The translations under genes and the position numbers were made by a program. From Streptomyces sp. V4I8 (GTDB lineage Bacteria; Actinomycetota; Actinomycetes; Streptomycetales; Streptomycetaceae): a DNA stretch of 64,000 bases. The notes beneath the pieces were generated by a model. That model was not told the origin of the DNA and did not search any database. It saw only the letters and a list, made by a program, of their open reading frames with translations. The DNA is taken from contig NZ_JBGCCN010000002.1 of NCBI RefSeq assembly GCF_041261225.1, positions 248,001 through 312,000 of the forward strand. Reading direction: 5' to 3'. Below are positions 1-7,579 of this stretch, piece by piece. Each line of letters begins with the position of its first letter. Position 1 is the stretch's first letter.

Positions 1-48
1 GGGAGTGGGGGAACGGGGTGACGCTCATGGTGGTGTCGCCTCTCGTGG

Positions 49-264
49 TCAGCGGGATCGGCTTGCGCTGGTGCTGGGGTGGGCGGGCGCGGTGTGCGCC
101 GGCCGGGGCGGGTCGGTTTTGGTCGCGGCGTCGCTGCTGTGGGTGCCGATGTAGAAGCCGCCGATCAGGCCGAGGATGAGGAAGACCTTGTGCCGGTTGG
201 CCTTCCACCAGGTGGGCGGGGCGGGCTGGGTGAGGACACCTATGACGGCGGGCGCTTTCGCCAA
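49..264 (-). CDS. Small membrane protein, paralog of 1310-1519
   Basis: A 71-residue protein with one hydrophobic segment (about residues 27-45) between a Pro-rich N-terminus and a Thr/Pro/Ser-rich, probably disordered tail. The stretch just before the membrane segment, WWKANRHKV, recurs as WWQTNRHKV in the protein at 1310-1519, so the two are paralogs from a local duplication; the flanking DNA is also similar. The likely start is TTG, preceded by AAGGAG about 9 bases upstream. It lies at the distal end of the minus-strand transfer cluster. No family is recognised; a role in the conjugation apparatus is only inferred from position. Confidence 0.6.
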   Translation of the reverse strand: MAKAPAVIGVLTQPAPPTWWKANRHKVFLILGLIGGFYIGTHSSDAATKTDPPRPAHTAPAHPSTSASRSR

Positions 265-400
265 AGCGACGGCTCTCCTTGTGGGTTGTCCGCAGGCGTG
301 CTGCGGTGGGGACGAGGTGCTGGCCAGGCCGGTCGGCCTGTCCGGCCCCCGGAGCCGCCGCGAAGGGGCGGGGCGCCGGAGGCCGGGCGGGCAGGCCGGG

Positions 401-523
401 TCAGGTCGCCGGCGCGGGGGTGGGAGCGGCGGCGCAGTCGCGGCACAGGTACTTCCGGTCGGTGCTCAGCGGGTCGGTGAGGACGCTCGTGCCGATGGGG
501 GTGAGGGCCGCGTACTCGAGCTG
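401..523 (-). pseudogene. C-terminal remnant of a minus-strand gene with a CxxC motif
   Basis: Reading the minus strand from about 523 gives YAALTPIGTSVLTDPLSTDR (20 residues), then KYLCRDCAAAP and a TGA stop at 401-403. Composition is like the neighbouring transfer genes. No start is present because the reading frame runs into an unrelated plus-strand fragment at 506 onward. I read it as the tail of a transfer-cluster gene whose front was replaced. A very short gene with a non-standard start cannot be excluded. Confidence 0.4.
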
Positions 524-640
524 GCGGGTATCGGACCGGGCCCGTTCGCCGCCATGCTCCTCGCCGACCTGGGCGCCGACGTGGTCCGCGTGGACCGGCC
601 GGGCGGACCCGGACTCGCCATCGACCCCGAGTGGGCGGCG
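506..640 (+). pseudogene. Fragment of a CaiB/BaiF-type CoA-transferase (alpha-methylacyl-CoA racemase-like)
   Basis: The plus strand encodes GRVLELAGIGPGPFAAMLLA directly followed by DLGADVVRVDRPGG. This is the hallmark N-terminal Rossmann-like segment of CaiB/BaiF family III CoA-transferases such as alpha-methylacyl-CoA racemase. Only about 45 residues are present, against ~360-400 in the full enzyme. No start precedes them and similarity ends by about 640. It is out of place among minus-strand transfer genes, so it looks like a captured piece of a chromosomal gene. It cannot be functional as an enzyme. Confidence 0.6.
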
Positions 641-671
641 GTCTCGGTGAAGGCGGTGACGGCGGGAGGGT

Positions 672-1097
672 TCATGCGCCGCTGCCGATGGCGATGGCCG
701 GGACGGTGCCGACGGGCCAGCAGGGTCCGGCGCACGGGGTGCGGTCGGGCAGGTGGTGGGGGTGGAGGATCGGGGCTCCGTTGGCGGCGTGCATGCCGCG
801 GTAGCGCCACACGATGCCGGGGCGGCGGCGGTCGTCGCTGGCGGGCACGTAGTCGGCGTCCAGGTCGAAGGTGCGGGCGGTGGCCGGGTCGGTCCACGTG
901 CCGGGCTGGTCGGTGACCTGGTTGAGCAGGCCGCTGCCGGGGTCGGTGTAGCGGGTGACGAGGGCGTCCAGCTGCGCGCGGATCTTGTCGGCGTTGGCGC
1001 GGATCCAGTCGGGGACCAGGTGCTCCTGGCCGCGGGGCGCGTAGTGGGCGGCGCTGTCCTGGGGGTCGGCGTCGAGGGCCTGGTCTAGGTGGGCCAT
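672..1097 (-). CDS. Hypothetical protein of the transfer cluster
   Basis: The open frame gives 141 residues from an ATG at 1097. Coding-like sequence continues upstream in the same frame (ending RVVRIEAPVVTELVAAM before the ATG) with no usable start, back to a run of seven G at 1184-1190. Removing one base from that run would join it to a TTG start at 1200, giving about 175 residues. The gene may therefore be frameshifted by a homopolymer error or a real indel. The protein is soluble and acidic, with Trp/Tyr-rich patches near TWTDPATARTFDLDADYVP. I do not recognise the family. Confidence 0.55.
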   Translation of the reverse strand: MAHLDQALDADPQDSAAHYAPRGQEHLVPDWIRANADKIRAQLDALVTRYTDPGSGLLNQVTDQPGTWTDPATARTFDLDADYVPASDDRRRPGIVWRYRGMHAANGAPILHPHHLPDRTPCAGPCWPVGTVPAIAIGSGA

Positions 1098-1309
1098 GGC
1101 CGCGACCAGCTCGGTGACGACGGGCGCTTCGATGCGGACGACTCTGGCGGCGTGCTGGCAGTACCGGATCTCGGTGGGGCTGAGGGGGGGCGGTGGTCAA
1201 CGAAGGCTCTTTGCAGGCGGGTCGGGGTGGGGCCGGGCGGCCTGTCCGGTCCTCGCCCTGCTGCCGCGCGGGGCGGCGGCGGGGGCGAGGGCCGGGCGGG
1301 CGGTCCGGA

Positions 1310-1519
1310 TCACGGCGTGGACGGGGTGGCGCTGTCGGCGGGCGCGGTGTGCGCGGGCGGCGTGTTGGTGGCGGCCGGGGCGTCGGTGCTGTTCTGGCCG
1401 AGCAGGAAGCCGATGATCAGCGCAAGGACGGCGAGGACCTTGTGGCGGTTGGTCTGCCACCAGCCGGGCTGCGGCGCGGGCTGGAGGGTGAGGACGGGTC
1501 CGGTCTGGTGTCGGGCCAT
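1310..1519 (-). CDS. Small membrane protein, paralog of 49-264
   Basis: 69 residues with one transmembrane segment (HKVLAVLALIIGFLLGQ, about residues 25-41) and a Thr/Ala/Pro-rich tail. It shares the pre-membrane motif WWxxNRHKV and the overall layout with the protein at 49-264. The ATG start has AAGGAG nine bases upstream. It sits in the minus-strand transfer cluster downstream of another membrane protein gene. Function is unknown; Streptomyces plasmid transfer regions often carry several small membrane (spread) proteins, and that is the only basis for suggesting a transfer role. Confidence 0.65.
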   Translation of the reverse strand: MARHQTGPVLTLQPAPQPGWWQTNRHKVLAVLALIIGFLLGQNSTDAPAATNTPPAHTAPADSATPSTP

Positions 1520-1651
1520 GGCGGATCGCTCCTTGGCGAGGTGGAGGGAAGGAAGGTGTGGGCAGGCCGGTCGGCCTGGCCGGCCCTCGAGGCCGCCGTG
1601 CGGGCCGAGGACCAGGCAGGTCGGCAGGAAGAACGGAGAGGGCAGACCGCG

Positions 1652-2257
1652 CTACTGCTTGTTGCGGTTGCCGTCGCCCCACTGGATGTTCACGTCGCCG
1701 CCGCGGCCGATGAGCCGGTTGCCGCCGGTGTCGATCTGCGGGGCGAAGACGACGGTCGACGGCTCACTGCCGGTGCCGTGGTCGCTGCCGGGGTGGCCTG
1801 CGGCCTTGGCGAACAGGGAGCGGGCGACGGCCACGCCGCCGAACAGGATGACGGCGAGGACCAGGGCGACCTTCCAGAGCATGTCGAGCATGTCCACGAG
1901 GCCTCCCAGGGCCGGTGCGGCGATACGGAGGGCGACGGCGCCTCCGAGGGCGAGAGCGGTGATGCTTCCGGCGACCATGCCGATCGCCTTCGCCCAGGAG
2001 GGCATCGGCTCGCGCTGCGTGGCGACGGGGACCGGGTCCAGGCGGTGCTCCACGGGGCGGCCCCAGGCGATGCGGCCGTCGGGGAGCTGGACCTGGACGG
2101 AGCCGGGGACCGGCACTTGGTAGAGGGTCAGGGCCGGGGCGGGGGCCTGCTGTACGACGACCTGGTGGTGCTGGGGGGCGGGCTGCCAGATCGCGGTGGG
2201 CAGGGCGGGGGAGTAGGGGCCGACGTCCTGGTCGACCAGGTGCTGCTCGGTGTTCAT
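1652..2257 (-). CDS. Two-helix membrane protein of the transfer cluster
   Basis: 201 residues. The Gln/Pro-rich N-terminal half (residues 1-85) is followed by two hydrophobic segments (about 90-110, SITALALGGAVALRIAAPAL, and 118-140, LWKVALVLAVILFGGVAVA). The C-terminal tail contains GGNRLIGRGGDVNIQWGDGN, a Gly/Asn-rich strand-like pattern. The ATG start has GGAG six bases upstream. It follows the small gene at 2341-2643, with a strong hairpin between them. No family is recognised; a membrane partner of the DNA translocase is an inference from context. Confidence 0.7.
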   Translation of the reverse strand: MNTEQHLVDQDVGPYSPALPTAIWQPAPQHHQVVVQQAPAPALTLYQVPVPGSVQVQLPDGRIAWGRPVEHRLDPVPVATQREPMPSWAKAIGMVAGSITALALGGAVALRIAAPALGGLVDMLDMLWKVALVLAVILFGGVAVARSLFAKAAGHPGSDHGTGSEPSTVVFAPQIDTGGNRLIGRGGDVNIQWGDGNRNKQ

Positions 2258-2284
2258 CGGGCGCTCCAGGGGAGTCGGGGACGG

Positions 2285-2321
2285 CCGAGGCCGGCCCCTC
2301 GGGGGAAGGGGCCGGCCTCGG
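2285..2321 (-). terminator. Strong hairpin between transfer genes
   Basis: A perfect 14-bp inverted repeat (2285-2298 pairing with 2308-2321, left arm CCGAGGCCGGCCCC) with a 9-nt loop lies 20 bases beyond the stop of the gene ending at 2341. There is no U-run, as is usual in high-GC actinomycetes. It is likely a terminator or mRNA 3' stabiliser for the minus-strand transcript. Confidence 0.7.
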
Positions 2322-2340
2322 TGGTGGGGCGGGGTGGTGG

Positions 2341-2643
2341 CTACAGGTCGCCGTGCTCGGCGGCGGCGTTCAGCTCCGCGAGGGTGGCGTACTGGCGGGG
2401 GAGCCGGGAGCGGCCGCGGATGTGGATGCCGTTGGCGCGGCCGCTGGTCATGAGTTCGGTGAGCTGGTCGCGCTGGGGGCCGGGCAGGCCGGCCAGGAGT
2501 GCGGGTGCGTTGTCCAGAACGATGGTGAGCGTCGGGGCCGGGGCGGGCTCAGTGCCGAGGCGGGCGGCTCGCTGGCGGACCAGGGCGGCGGCCTGGTCCA
2601 GGATCTGCAGGGCGCTGGCCGGGGTGGGTTCGGTGCTGTTCAC
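2341..2643 (-). CDS. Small hypothetical protein downstream of the FtsK-like gene
   Basis: Read from the GTG at 2643, which has GGAG five to six bases upstream, this gives 100 residues starting VNSTEPTPASALQILDQAAA. A longer frame reaching upstream would overlap the FtsK-like gene and has no better start. The protein has a helical N-terminal half (ALVRQRAARL) and a segment LTIVLDNAPALLAGLPGPQR, then a basic stretch near HIRGRSRLPRQY. It is separated from the translocase gene by 19 bases and is probably co-transcribed and possibly translationally coupled. Family unknown. Confidence 0.65.
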   Translation of the reverse strand: MNSTEPTPASALQILDQAAALVRQRAARLGTEPAPAPTLTIVLDNAPALLAGLPGPQRDQLTELMTSGRANGIHIRGRSRLPRQYATLAELNAAAEHGDL

Positions 2644-2662
2644 AGGGTTCTCCTTCGCTGGT

Positions 2663-4732
2663 TCAGGCGGCGGCCATGTAGTCGGCGTGGTCGGTGTGGA
2701 CCCAGGCGCCGTGGCCAAGGTTGGTGACGGGCACGTTCGGGTCGTCCTTCATCCGCCCCAGGGCGGTGCGCACCCGGGGGTTGGGGATGCCCAGCGACCT
2801 GGAGATGACCGCCGGGGCTGCGGGCTTGCCGTGTTTGTGGAGGAAGGCGACGATCCGCCGGGTGGTGTCGGACATCGTCGCGCCCTCGGGCTCCACGGCG
2901 TCCGGCACCTTCTCTATGGCCACAGCGGGCACGGCCTGCTTCTTCCCGGGCTTCTTCGCCTGGGCCGGGGCGGTGTCGGTGAAGCGCTCGGGGTCGTACG
3001 TGTAGTCCTCGCCGGCGTTGCGCAGACGGATCATCAGCGCGTGCTCTTCGAGGATGTGACGCACGATCGGCAGCGCGTCGATGCTGGCCTGCTCGATGCC
3101 GGTGGTCTCGCCCTCGTGGGCCAGGCCGTAGGCGTCTTCGACGTTGGGGGCCCGCCACATCGCGGACCGGTTGTCGGGACCGGCGAGGTAGCCGAGGCCG
3201 CCGGTGCTGGTGCCGTCGTTGAACTCCTTCGGGATCGCGCCCGGGTCGATGTCGCCGAGGGCGTTGCCGGCGGCCCGCTTGCCGGTTGCGGAGGAGCCGG
3301 AGCGCAGGACCAGGTTGTTGCCGCCCTGGAGGATGTCGCGGATCAGGGTCTCGCCGCCCAACTCGCTCGCGTTGGGGGACTGGTTGGCCAGGCGGAACTT
3401 GATGCCGACCTTCCGGGCCTCCTTCACGAGGTCACCAACGATCTTGACGGCTTCCTCGCCATAGTCGGGGTCGTTGAGGAGGTCGTGGGCCTCGTCCAGG
3501 GTGACGCAGACCAGCGGGTCGGGATCGCCCGGCACGAAGAAGGCGCGGCCGACGCGGGTGCGGCCCTTGTCGTCGACCCACTTCAGCCGGTTGTACCGCT
3601 TGCCGCGCTCCTTCATCAGGGCGTGCACGGCGCGCAGGACGACGATGCCGAAGGCGTTGCCCGGCGCGAACACGGCGACGCCGTCGGGCCAGTCCGGCAG
3701 GGACAGGCCGGCCTGCGGGTCGATGACGATCGAGCACATCAGCGGGCTGCGCCGCTCGATGCCCAACAGCCCGTCCAGCGCGCGGGACTTGCCGGAGCCG
3801 GAGGTGCCGGTGATGAAGTCGTGCACCGCGCCGGAGCCGGGCAGGAAGAACCGGTAGTTGGCCTGCTCGCCGTCGTAGTAGACGCCGAACGGGGCGAGTC
3901 CGGTCTCCGGGTCCAGGACGTGCTGGGGGCCGAAGAGGGTGCCCTTCTTCAGCGGGTTCTCGGTGAACACCGTGACCCGGCCCTTGCGCGGGGAGAGTTT
4001 CTCCAGCGCGACCAGGTCGGGGTCGTCGATCCCGAGCGAGGACAGCACGTCGTCCAGTGCCACGATCTTGAAGGACTTGCCGCGCGGCACGTGGATCTCC
4101 GCCGACCAGCCGCCCTTGGGGTTGGCGATCGGGGAGACCAGCTTGCTCTTGGGGTACGGGCCGTCGGGGACGGCGGCGTACTCCATCCAGTCCAGCATCT
4201 GCTGGGTCAGCTCCGGGGCCTTGGCCTGCGGGCGCCGTCCCCAGCGCTGCCACGCCCAGGCGCCGTAGCCGAGCGACCAGGCCAGGGAGAAGCCCCACCA
4301 GGGGTTCTCGCCCCATTCGGGTCCGCCGACGCTCGCCATGGTGGTGAGCAGGCCGGAGCCGGTGACCGGCATGGACAGGCCGATGTACCGGTCGTGTTCG
4401 GCGGGCAGGGTGCGGGCGGGCCGCCACACGCCGTTCCACTTGACCAGGCCGGGGACCCAGCCCCAGGCGCCGGCGGCCGCGGCGCCGGTGAATCCGAGGG
4501 TGAGGGCGGTCTTCCAGCCGTCGGGCGTGGCGGACAGCAGCTCACCGGTCGGGCCCATGCTGGCGGCGGTGACGGTGATGGTGAGGCGGCCGCGGTTGTC
4601 GATCGCCCACTCTTTGAAGGTGCGGGAGTTCTTCTTGCCGGTTGCCGCCTGGGCTGTTGCCTGGTTGGTCTGCGCGGCGACGAAGGCGGCGAGGTCGACG
4701 TACTGGGGGGTGGGGTTCTTCGGGGCGCGCAC
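2663..4732 (-). CDS. FtsK/SpoIIIE-type conjugal DNA-transfer ATPase (TraB-like)
   Basis: 689 residues from a GTG start with AGGGAA upstream. Two hydrophobic segments (about 77-97 and 145-163) precede a RecA-like motor with Walker A GTSGSGKS (309-316) and Walker B LVCVTLDEAHDLL (407-419). The C-terminal ~80 residues (RRIVAFLHKHGKPAAPAVIS onward) look like a winged helix, comparable to the DNA-sequence-reading gamma domain of FtsK/TraB. In Streptomyces plasmids a single such hexameric ATPase moves double-stranded DNA at hyphal tips, unlike relaxase/type IV conjugation. The surrounding small membrane genes and the phased repeats at 7528-7571 (possible recognition sites) fit that role. It is the core gene of this cluster. 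The assignment to the FtsK superfamily is secure; equivalence to TraB is inferred. Confidence 0.92.
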   Translation of the reverse strand: MRAPKNPTPQYVDLAAFVAAQTNQATAQAATGKKNSRTFKEWAIDNRGRLTITVTAASMGPTGELLSATPDGWKTALTLGFTGAAAAGAWGWVPGLVKWNGVWRPARTLPAEHDRYIGLSMPVTGSGLLTTMASVGGPEWGENPWWGFSLAWSLGYGAWAWQRWGRRPQAKAPELTQQMLDWMEYAAVPDGPYPKSKLVSPIANPKGGWSAEIHVPRGKSFKIVALDDVLSSLGIDDPDLVALEKLSPRKGRVTVFTENPLKKGTLFGPQHVLDPETGLAPFGVYYDGEQANYRFFLPGSGAVHDFITGTSGSGKSRALDGLLGIERRSPLMCSIVIDPQAGLSLPDWPDGVAVFAPGNAFGIVVLRAVHALMKERGKRYNRLKWVDDKGRTRVGRAFFVPGDPDPLVCVTLDEAHDLLNDPDYGEEAVKIVGDLVKEARKVGIKFRLANQSPNASELGGETLIRDILQGGNNLVLRSGSSATGKRAAGNALGDIDPGAIPKEFNDGTSTGGLGYLAGPDNRSAMWRAPNVEDAYGLAHEGETTGIEQASIDALPIVRHILEEHALMIRLRNAGEDYTYDPERFTDTAPAQAKKPGKKQAVPAVAIEKVPDAVEPEGATMSDTTRRIVAFLHKHGKPAAPAVISRSLGIPNPRVRTALGRMKDDPNVPVTNLGHGAWVHTDHADYMAAA

Positions 4733-4793
4733 GGCGGGTTCCCTTCATGCTCGGGGCTGTGGAGGACGGGTCCGGGGGCCCGGTGCTCCCCAC

Positions 4794-4872
4794 CGCCCCC
4801 GAACCGCGCCTGGTGCGCGGGTCGGGGGCGTCTGGGCAACACAGGGGTCGGGCCCGCCAGTTGGCGGGCCCG
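4794..4872 (-). terminator. Two consecutive hairpins in front of the FtsK-like gene
   Basis: First hairpin: CGCCCCCGA (4794-4802) pairs with TCGGGGGCG (4822-4830), extended by CCGCGC/GCGCGG inside. Second: CGGGCCCGCCA (4849-4859) pairs with TGGCGGGCCCG (4862-4872). Both lie in the 167-base gap between the stop of the gene ending at 4900 and the FtsK-like start. They probably terminate or attenuate minus-strand transcription between the two genes. Confidence 0.65.
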
Positions 4873-4899
4873 GTGGCCTGGTGGGTGGTGCAGTGGGCG

Positions 4900-5625
4900 C
4901 TATTCGGCGTCGTAGAAGGTGTTCTTCGCCATCGGGACGTCGGAGTCGTCGACGGCGTCCTGGATGCGGCCGTGGTTGCGGTGCGCGGTGCGCGCGGCGG
5001 TCTCGGCCTGGGTGACGGACTTGTCGGTGGCGTTCTTGTAGGCGTCGGCGGCCTTCTTCGAGCCGTCGATCAGGTCACCGAGCATGTGCATGTTGCCGAC
5101 GGTGTAGTTGTCGACGTTGAGGGCCTTCAGCTCCTCGCCGATGCCGCGCATCCGCTCGGCCATCTCGCCGGACCAGGCCGCGAGGTTGTCGACGTCCTCC
5201 TGGCGGGTCTCGACTTCCGCGCGGATGGTGTTGAGCGCGGTGAGCAGGGCGCGGTGGTTGACGACGTCCGGGATCTTCGTGATCGGCATGGGGTGGGTTC
5301 CTTCCTGTTCGGGGCTGGAGTCGGAGACGACGTCGTCGATGACGCCGCTGAAGTCCTCGGGGGCGTCGATGTCGTCGTCCGGGTCGATCAGCCCGTAGCC
5401 GGGGTCATCGGGGGAGCCGAGGGTGACGATGTCGCCGTCCTCCCAGCGGCCGCGGTCGCTTTCGAACTCGTAGTCCGCGTCGAACCACGGGAGTTCGTCG
5501 CCCGGATAGCGCGGGTGGTAGATGACGGTGGTGCCGATCCGGGTGTAGTGGACGTTGACCTGCCGGGAGATGCCGTCTTCCTCCCACGTCCACACGTACG
5601 GTTCGACCCGCCGGGGCTCTGTCAC
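4900..5625 (-). CDS. Hypothetical transfer-cluster protein with a C-terminal ~130-aa helical module
   Basis: 241 residues in two parts. Residues 1-110 are acidic and Tyr/Trp-rich (PHYRYPGDELPWFDADYEF-like region, then DDDIDAPEDF). Residues 113-241 form a helical module from MPITKIPDVV to AKNTFYDAE. The module closely parallels the C-terminus of the adjacent upstream gene: an IP-containing start, long helices, an A-A-Y/A-x-x-H-G-x-I-x-x-A-V pattern and an aromatic end. An internal ATG at 5289 has GAAGGA about nine bases upstream, so a separate 129-residue product is possible. The 4-base overlap with the upstream gene indicates coupling. Family not recognised. Confidence 0.7.
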   Translation of the reverse strand: MTEPRRVEPYVWTWEEDGISRQVNVHYTRIGTTVIYHPRYPGDELPWFDADYEFESDRGRWEDGDIVTLGSPDDPGYGLIDPDDDIDAPEDFSGVIDDVVSDSSPEQEGTHPMPITKIPDVVNHRALLTALNTIRAEVETRQEDVDNLAAWSGEMAERMRGIGEELKALNVDNYTVGNMHMLGDLIDGSKKAADAYKNATDKSVTQAETAARTAHRNHGRIQDAVDDSDVPMAKNTFYDAE

Positions 5626-6914
5626 CGGTCGTAGTAGCCGGCCTGGGCGGCCCGCTCGATCGGGGAGGACTGGACGGCTTCGGCGATGCCGCCGTGGGCC
5701 TTGTAGGCGGAGGCCGCGGCCGCCACGGCGAAGTCGCCGGCGTCCTTGGCTGCGGCGCCGTACTGGGCGGCGGCCGCCGACTGGGTGTGGATGTCCTCGC
5801 GCAGCGTGTCGATCTCCTGGCGGGTCTTGGCGTCGACCTCCATCTCGGCCATCTCCGCCTCGATCTGGTCGAGCCGGTCGGAGAGGGACTTGTCGTCAGC
5901 GGCGATCGCGATGGCCTCTTCCGAGCGCATCTCGCACATCGCCTTCGTCAGGGTCAGGGCGTTCATCAGCCCGTCCAGGGTGCGGATTTCGGGGATGACC
6001 ATGTTGGGAGAGGACATCGGGTCTCCGTTCTGTGCGGGTTCGGGCACCACGCTGAGGTGGCGGCGCCCGGCGGGGTCGGTTTCGGCGTCGGCGGGCTTCG
6101 CTTCGGCGGTCCGGGCCGCCCGTTCCTCGGCCGCGTCCGCCCGCTCCGTCGCTTCGCGGGCTTCCTTCTGCGCGGCGAGGACCTTGTCCGTCGCCGCGCG
6201 TTCGCGGGCCTCCTCGGCCTCCTTCTTCGCCGCGTCACGGTCGGCTTCGGCCTGCTCTGCCCGCGCCTTCTCGCGCTCGGCTCGCTCGCGTTCGAGCTCG
6301 GCCTCGGTCTTCGGCCGTGCCGCGTCGTCGTCCGGGCCGGTGTCGGCCGGGGCGGCTTTCGGCTCCTCCGGCTTGTCCTTCGCGTCCGGGTCGTCGACTT
6401 CCGCGTCCGGGTCGCCGGCCGTCGGCGGGTCGGTGGGCTTCGGCGGGTCGGTGGGCTTCGGCGGGTAGGGCGGGGGAGGCCCGGCCTTGGCCGCTGCTTC
6501 GTCCGCCTTCTTCTTCGCCTCGGTCTCTTCCTTCTTCTTCCGCCTCGCCTCGGCCTTCTCGGCCATCTTGCGGCGGTGTTCTTCGCGGATCTCCGGCCAC
6601 CGCTCGCGGTATCCCTCGCCGACGGCCTTCCACATGGTGGAGCCGGTCTCGGTGATGACCGCGAGCGGCACGGCGGCAGCGCCGCCCACCTTGGCGCTGC
6701 GCGGGGCGGCGGCACTGAACGTGCCGCCCGGCTCGGTCGGCCCGGGCGCCTTCACCGTCGTGGTGGAGCCGTCCTTCGGGCCGCTCGCGGCGACCTTCTC
6801 GACGGTCTTGCGGGACTCCGCGGTGTCGTAGCGGCGGTCGTCGGTGCCAGTCACCTTCTCCACGCCGCGGGCTCCGGCGTAGGCGATGGCGATGAGCAGG
6901 ATGAGTTCGAACAC
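5622..6914 (-). CDS. Membrane-anchored, charged coiled-coil protein with a C-terminal ~130-aa helical module
   Basis: 430 residues. An N-terminal hydrophobic anchor (FELILLIAIAYAGARG) is followed by a mixed region, then a long Lys/Glu/Ala-rich coiled coil (about residues 125-280) with Pro-rich interruptions (KPTDPPKPTDPP). The C-terminal module starts at MSSPNMVIPEIR and ends AQAGYYDR. It resembles the C-terminal module of the next gene (4900-5625) in length and pattern. The internal ATG at 6017 has GGAG five bases upstream, so a 131-residue product could be made alone. It overlaps the downstream gene by four bases. A structural or scaffold role in the conjugation machinery is inferred from context only. 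Confidence 0.75.
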   Translation of the reverse strand: MFELILLIAIAYAGARGVEKVTGTDDRRYDTAESRKTVEKVAASGPKDGSTTTVKAPGPTEPGGTFSAAAPRSAKVGGAAAVPLAVITETGSTMWKAVGEGYRERWPEIREEHRRKMAEKAEARRKKKEETEAKKKADEAAAKAGPPPPYPPKPTDPPKPTDPPTAGDPDAEVDDPDAKDKPEEPKAAPADTGPDDDAARPKTEAELERERAEREKARAEQAEADRDAAKKEAEEARERAATDKVLAAQKEAREATERADAAEERAARTAEAKPADAETDPAGRRHLSVVPEPAQNGDPMSSPNMVIPEIRTLDGLMNALTLTKAMCEMRSEEAIAIAADDKSLSDRLDQIEAEMAEMEVDAKTRQEIDTLREDIHTQSAAAAQYGAAAKDAGDFAVAAAASAYKAHGGIAEAVQSSPIERAAQAGYYDR

Positions 6915-6928
6915 GGCTCAGCCCCCGC

Positions 6929-7396
6929 TCACGCCATGCCGAAGGCGCCGGCGACCAGGCGGCCGACGGTCGTGACGACCCAGGCCAGCCCGGTCTGGAT
7001 GCCATCGCCGATGGGGCCAGGGATGGTGGAGGCCAGCACCGGCAGGACCGCGCCCAGGATCCGGGTGCGCATCTCCACCTTCCGCGTGACCAGGTCGTTG
7101 ACGAAGACCAGGGTCACGCCCAGTGCGGGGATGCCGGTGATGATCAGGCCGGTCCACTCGCCGACCGAGCTGACCGCCCAGTCGTTGATGGAGTTGACCG
7201 TCTCGTTCCACCAGGAGCCCGCCGGGGTGGCGACCATCGCGGCCGACGCGGTCGCGATGAGGATCGCCTGGGCGCGGTCGGTGTGGAGTTTGTTGGTGAC
7301 CTTGTTCAGTCCGGGCAGCTTCTCCGCGTAGAACAGGAGTGCGGCGGACCCGGCGCAGGCCCCGCCGGCGGCGGCGCTGACAGCGGCGTCGATCAT
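6929..7396 (-). CDS. Multi-pass small membrane protein of the transfer cluster
   Basis: 155 residues with about four hydrophobic stretches: residues 4-22 (AAVSAAAGGACAGSAALLF), 44-62, 80-100 (LIITGIPALGVTLVFVNDL) and 112-150. It is Gly/Ala-rich with a Trp pair (GSWWNETVNSIND) between helices 2 and 3. The ATG start has GGAAGGA upstream. The gene ends 14 bases before the coiled-coil gene (stop at 6929, next start at 6914), so they form an operon. It is comparable in size and topology to Streptomyces Spd (spread) proteins, but no specific family is recognised. Confidence 0.75.
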   Translation of the reverse strand: MIDAAVSAAAGGACAGSAALLFYAEKLPGLNKVTNKLHTDRAQAILIATASAAMVATPAGSWWNETVNSINDWAVSSVGEWTGLIITGIPALGVTLVFVNDLVTRKVEMRTRILGAVLPVLASTIPGPIGDGIQTGLAWVVTTVGRLVAGAFGMA

Positions 7397-7527
7397 GGTT
7401 TTTCCGTCCTTCCAGGACTCGGGTGGGGGTTTGACAGGGCGTTACAGAGCGTCGTAGTCTCGCGCGCGCACGGGCGCGCCTGTGCGCACGGGTGCGCGCG
7501 GCCGTACGGGTGGGGTCTGTTTCTGCT

Positions 7528-7571
7528 GTCACAGCGGCTTGTCACAGGTCTCGTCACAGCTCGTGTCACAG
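7528..7571. repeat. Four phased GTCACAG direct repeats, candidate clt/translocase recognition site
   Basis: GTCACAG occurs at 7528, 7541, 7553 and 7565, spaced 13, 12 and 12 bases; the preceding base is T, T, C, T, giving the 8-mer YGTCACAG. A related GTCACTG follows at 7579. The repeats lie in the 183-base gap between two minus-strand transfer genes. Streptomyces TraB proteins bind arrays of short (about 8-bp) direct repeats at the clt locus, and this array has the same design. An operator for a regulator is the main alternative. Confidence 0.55.
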
Positions 7572-7579
7572 CCGGGCGG

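Noticed and set aside
1193..4915. A 1,240-codon open frame on the plus strand
   Set aside because: It lies opposite the FtsK-like gene and its neighbours. The product is Gly/Val/Ala/Arg-rich without motifs, which is the usual antisense shadow of high-GC genes.
5694..7331. A 545-codon plus-strand frame (and a similar 654-codon frame at 8161-10125)
   Set aside because: Antisense to the coiled-coil and DUF2637 genes; low-complexity Arg/Leu/Gly product and no ribosome-binding site.
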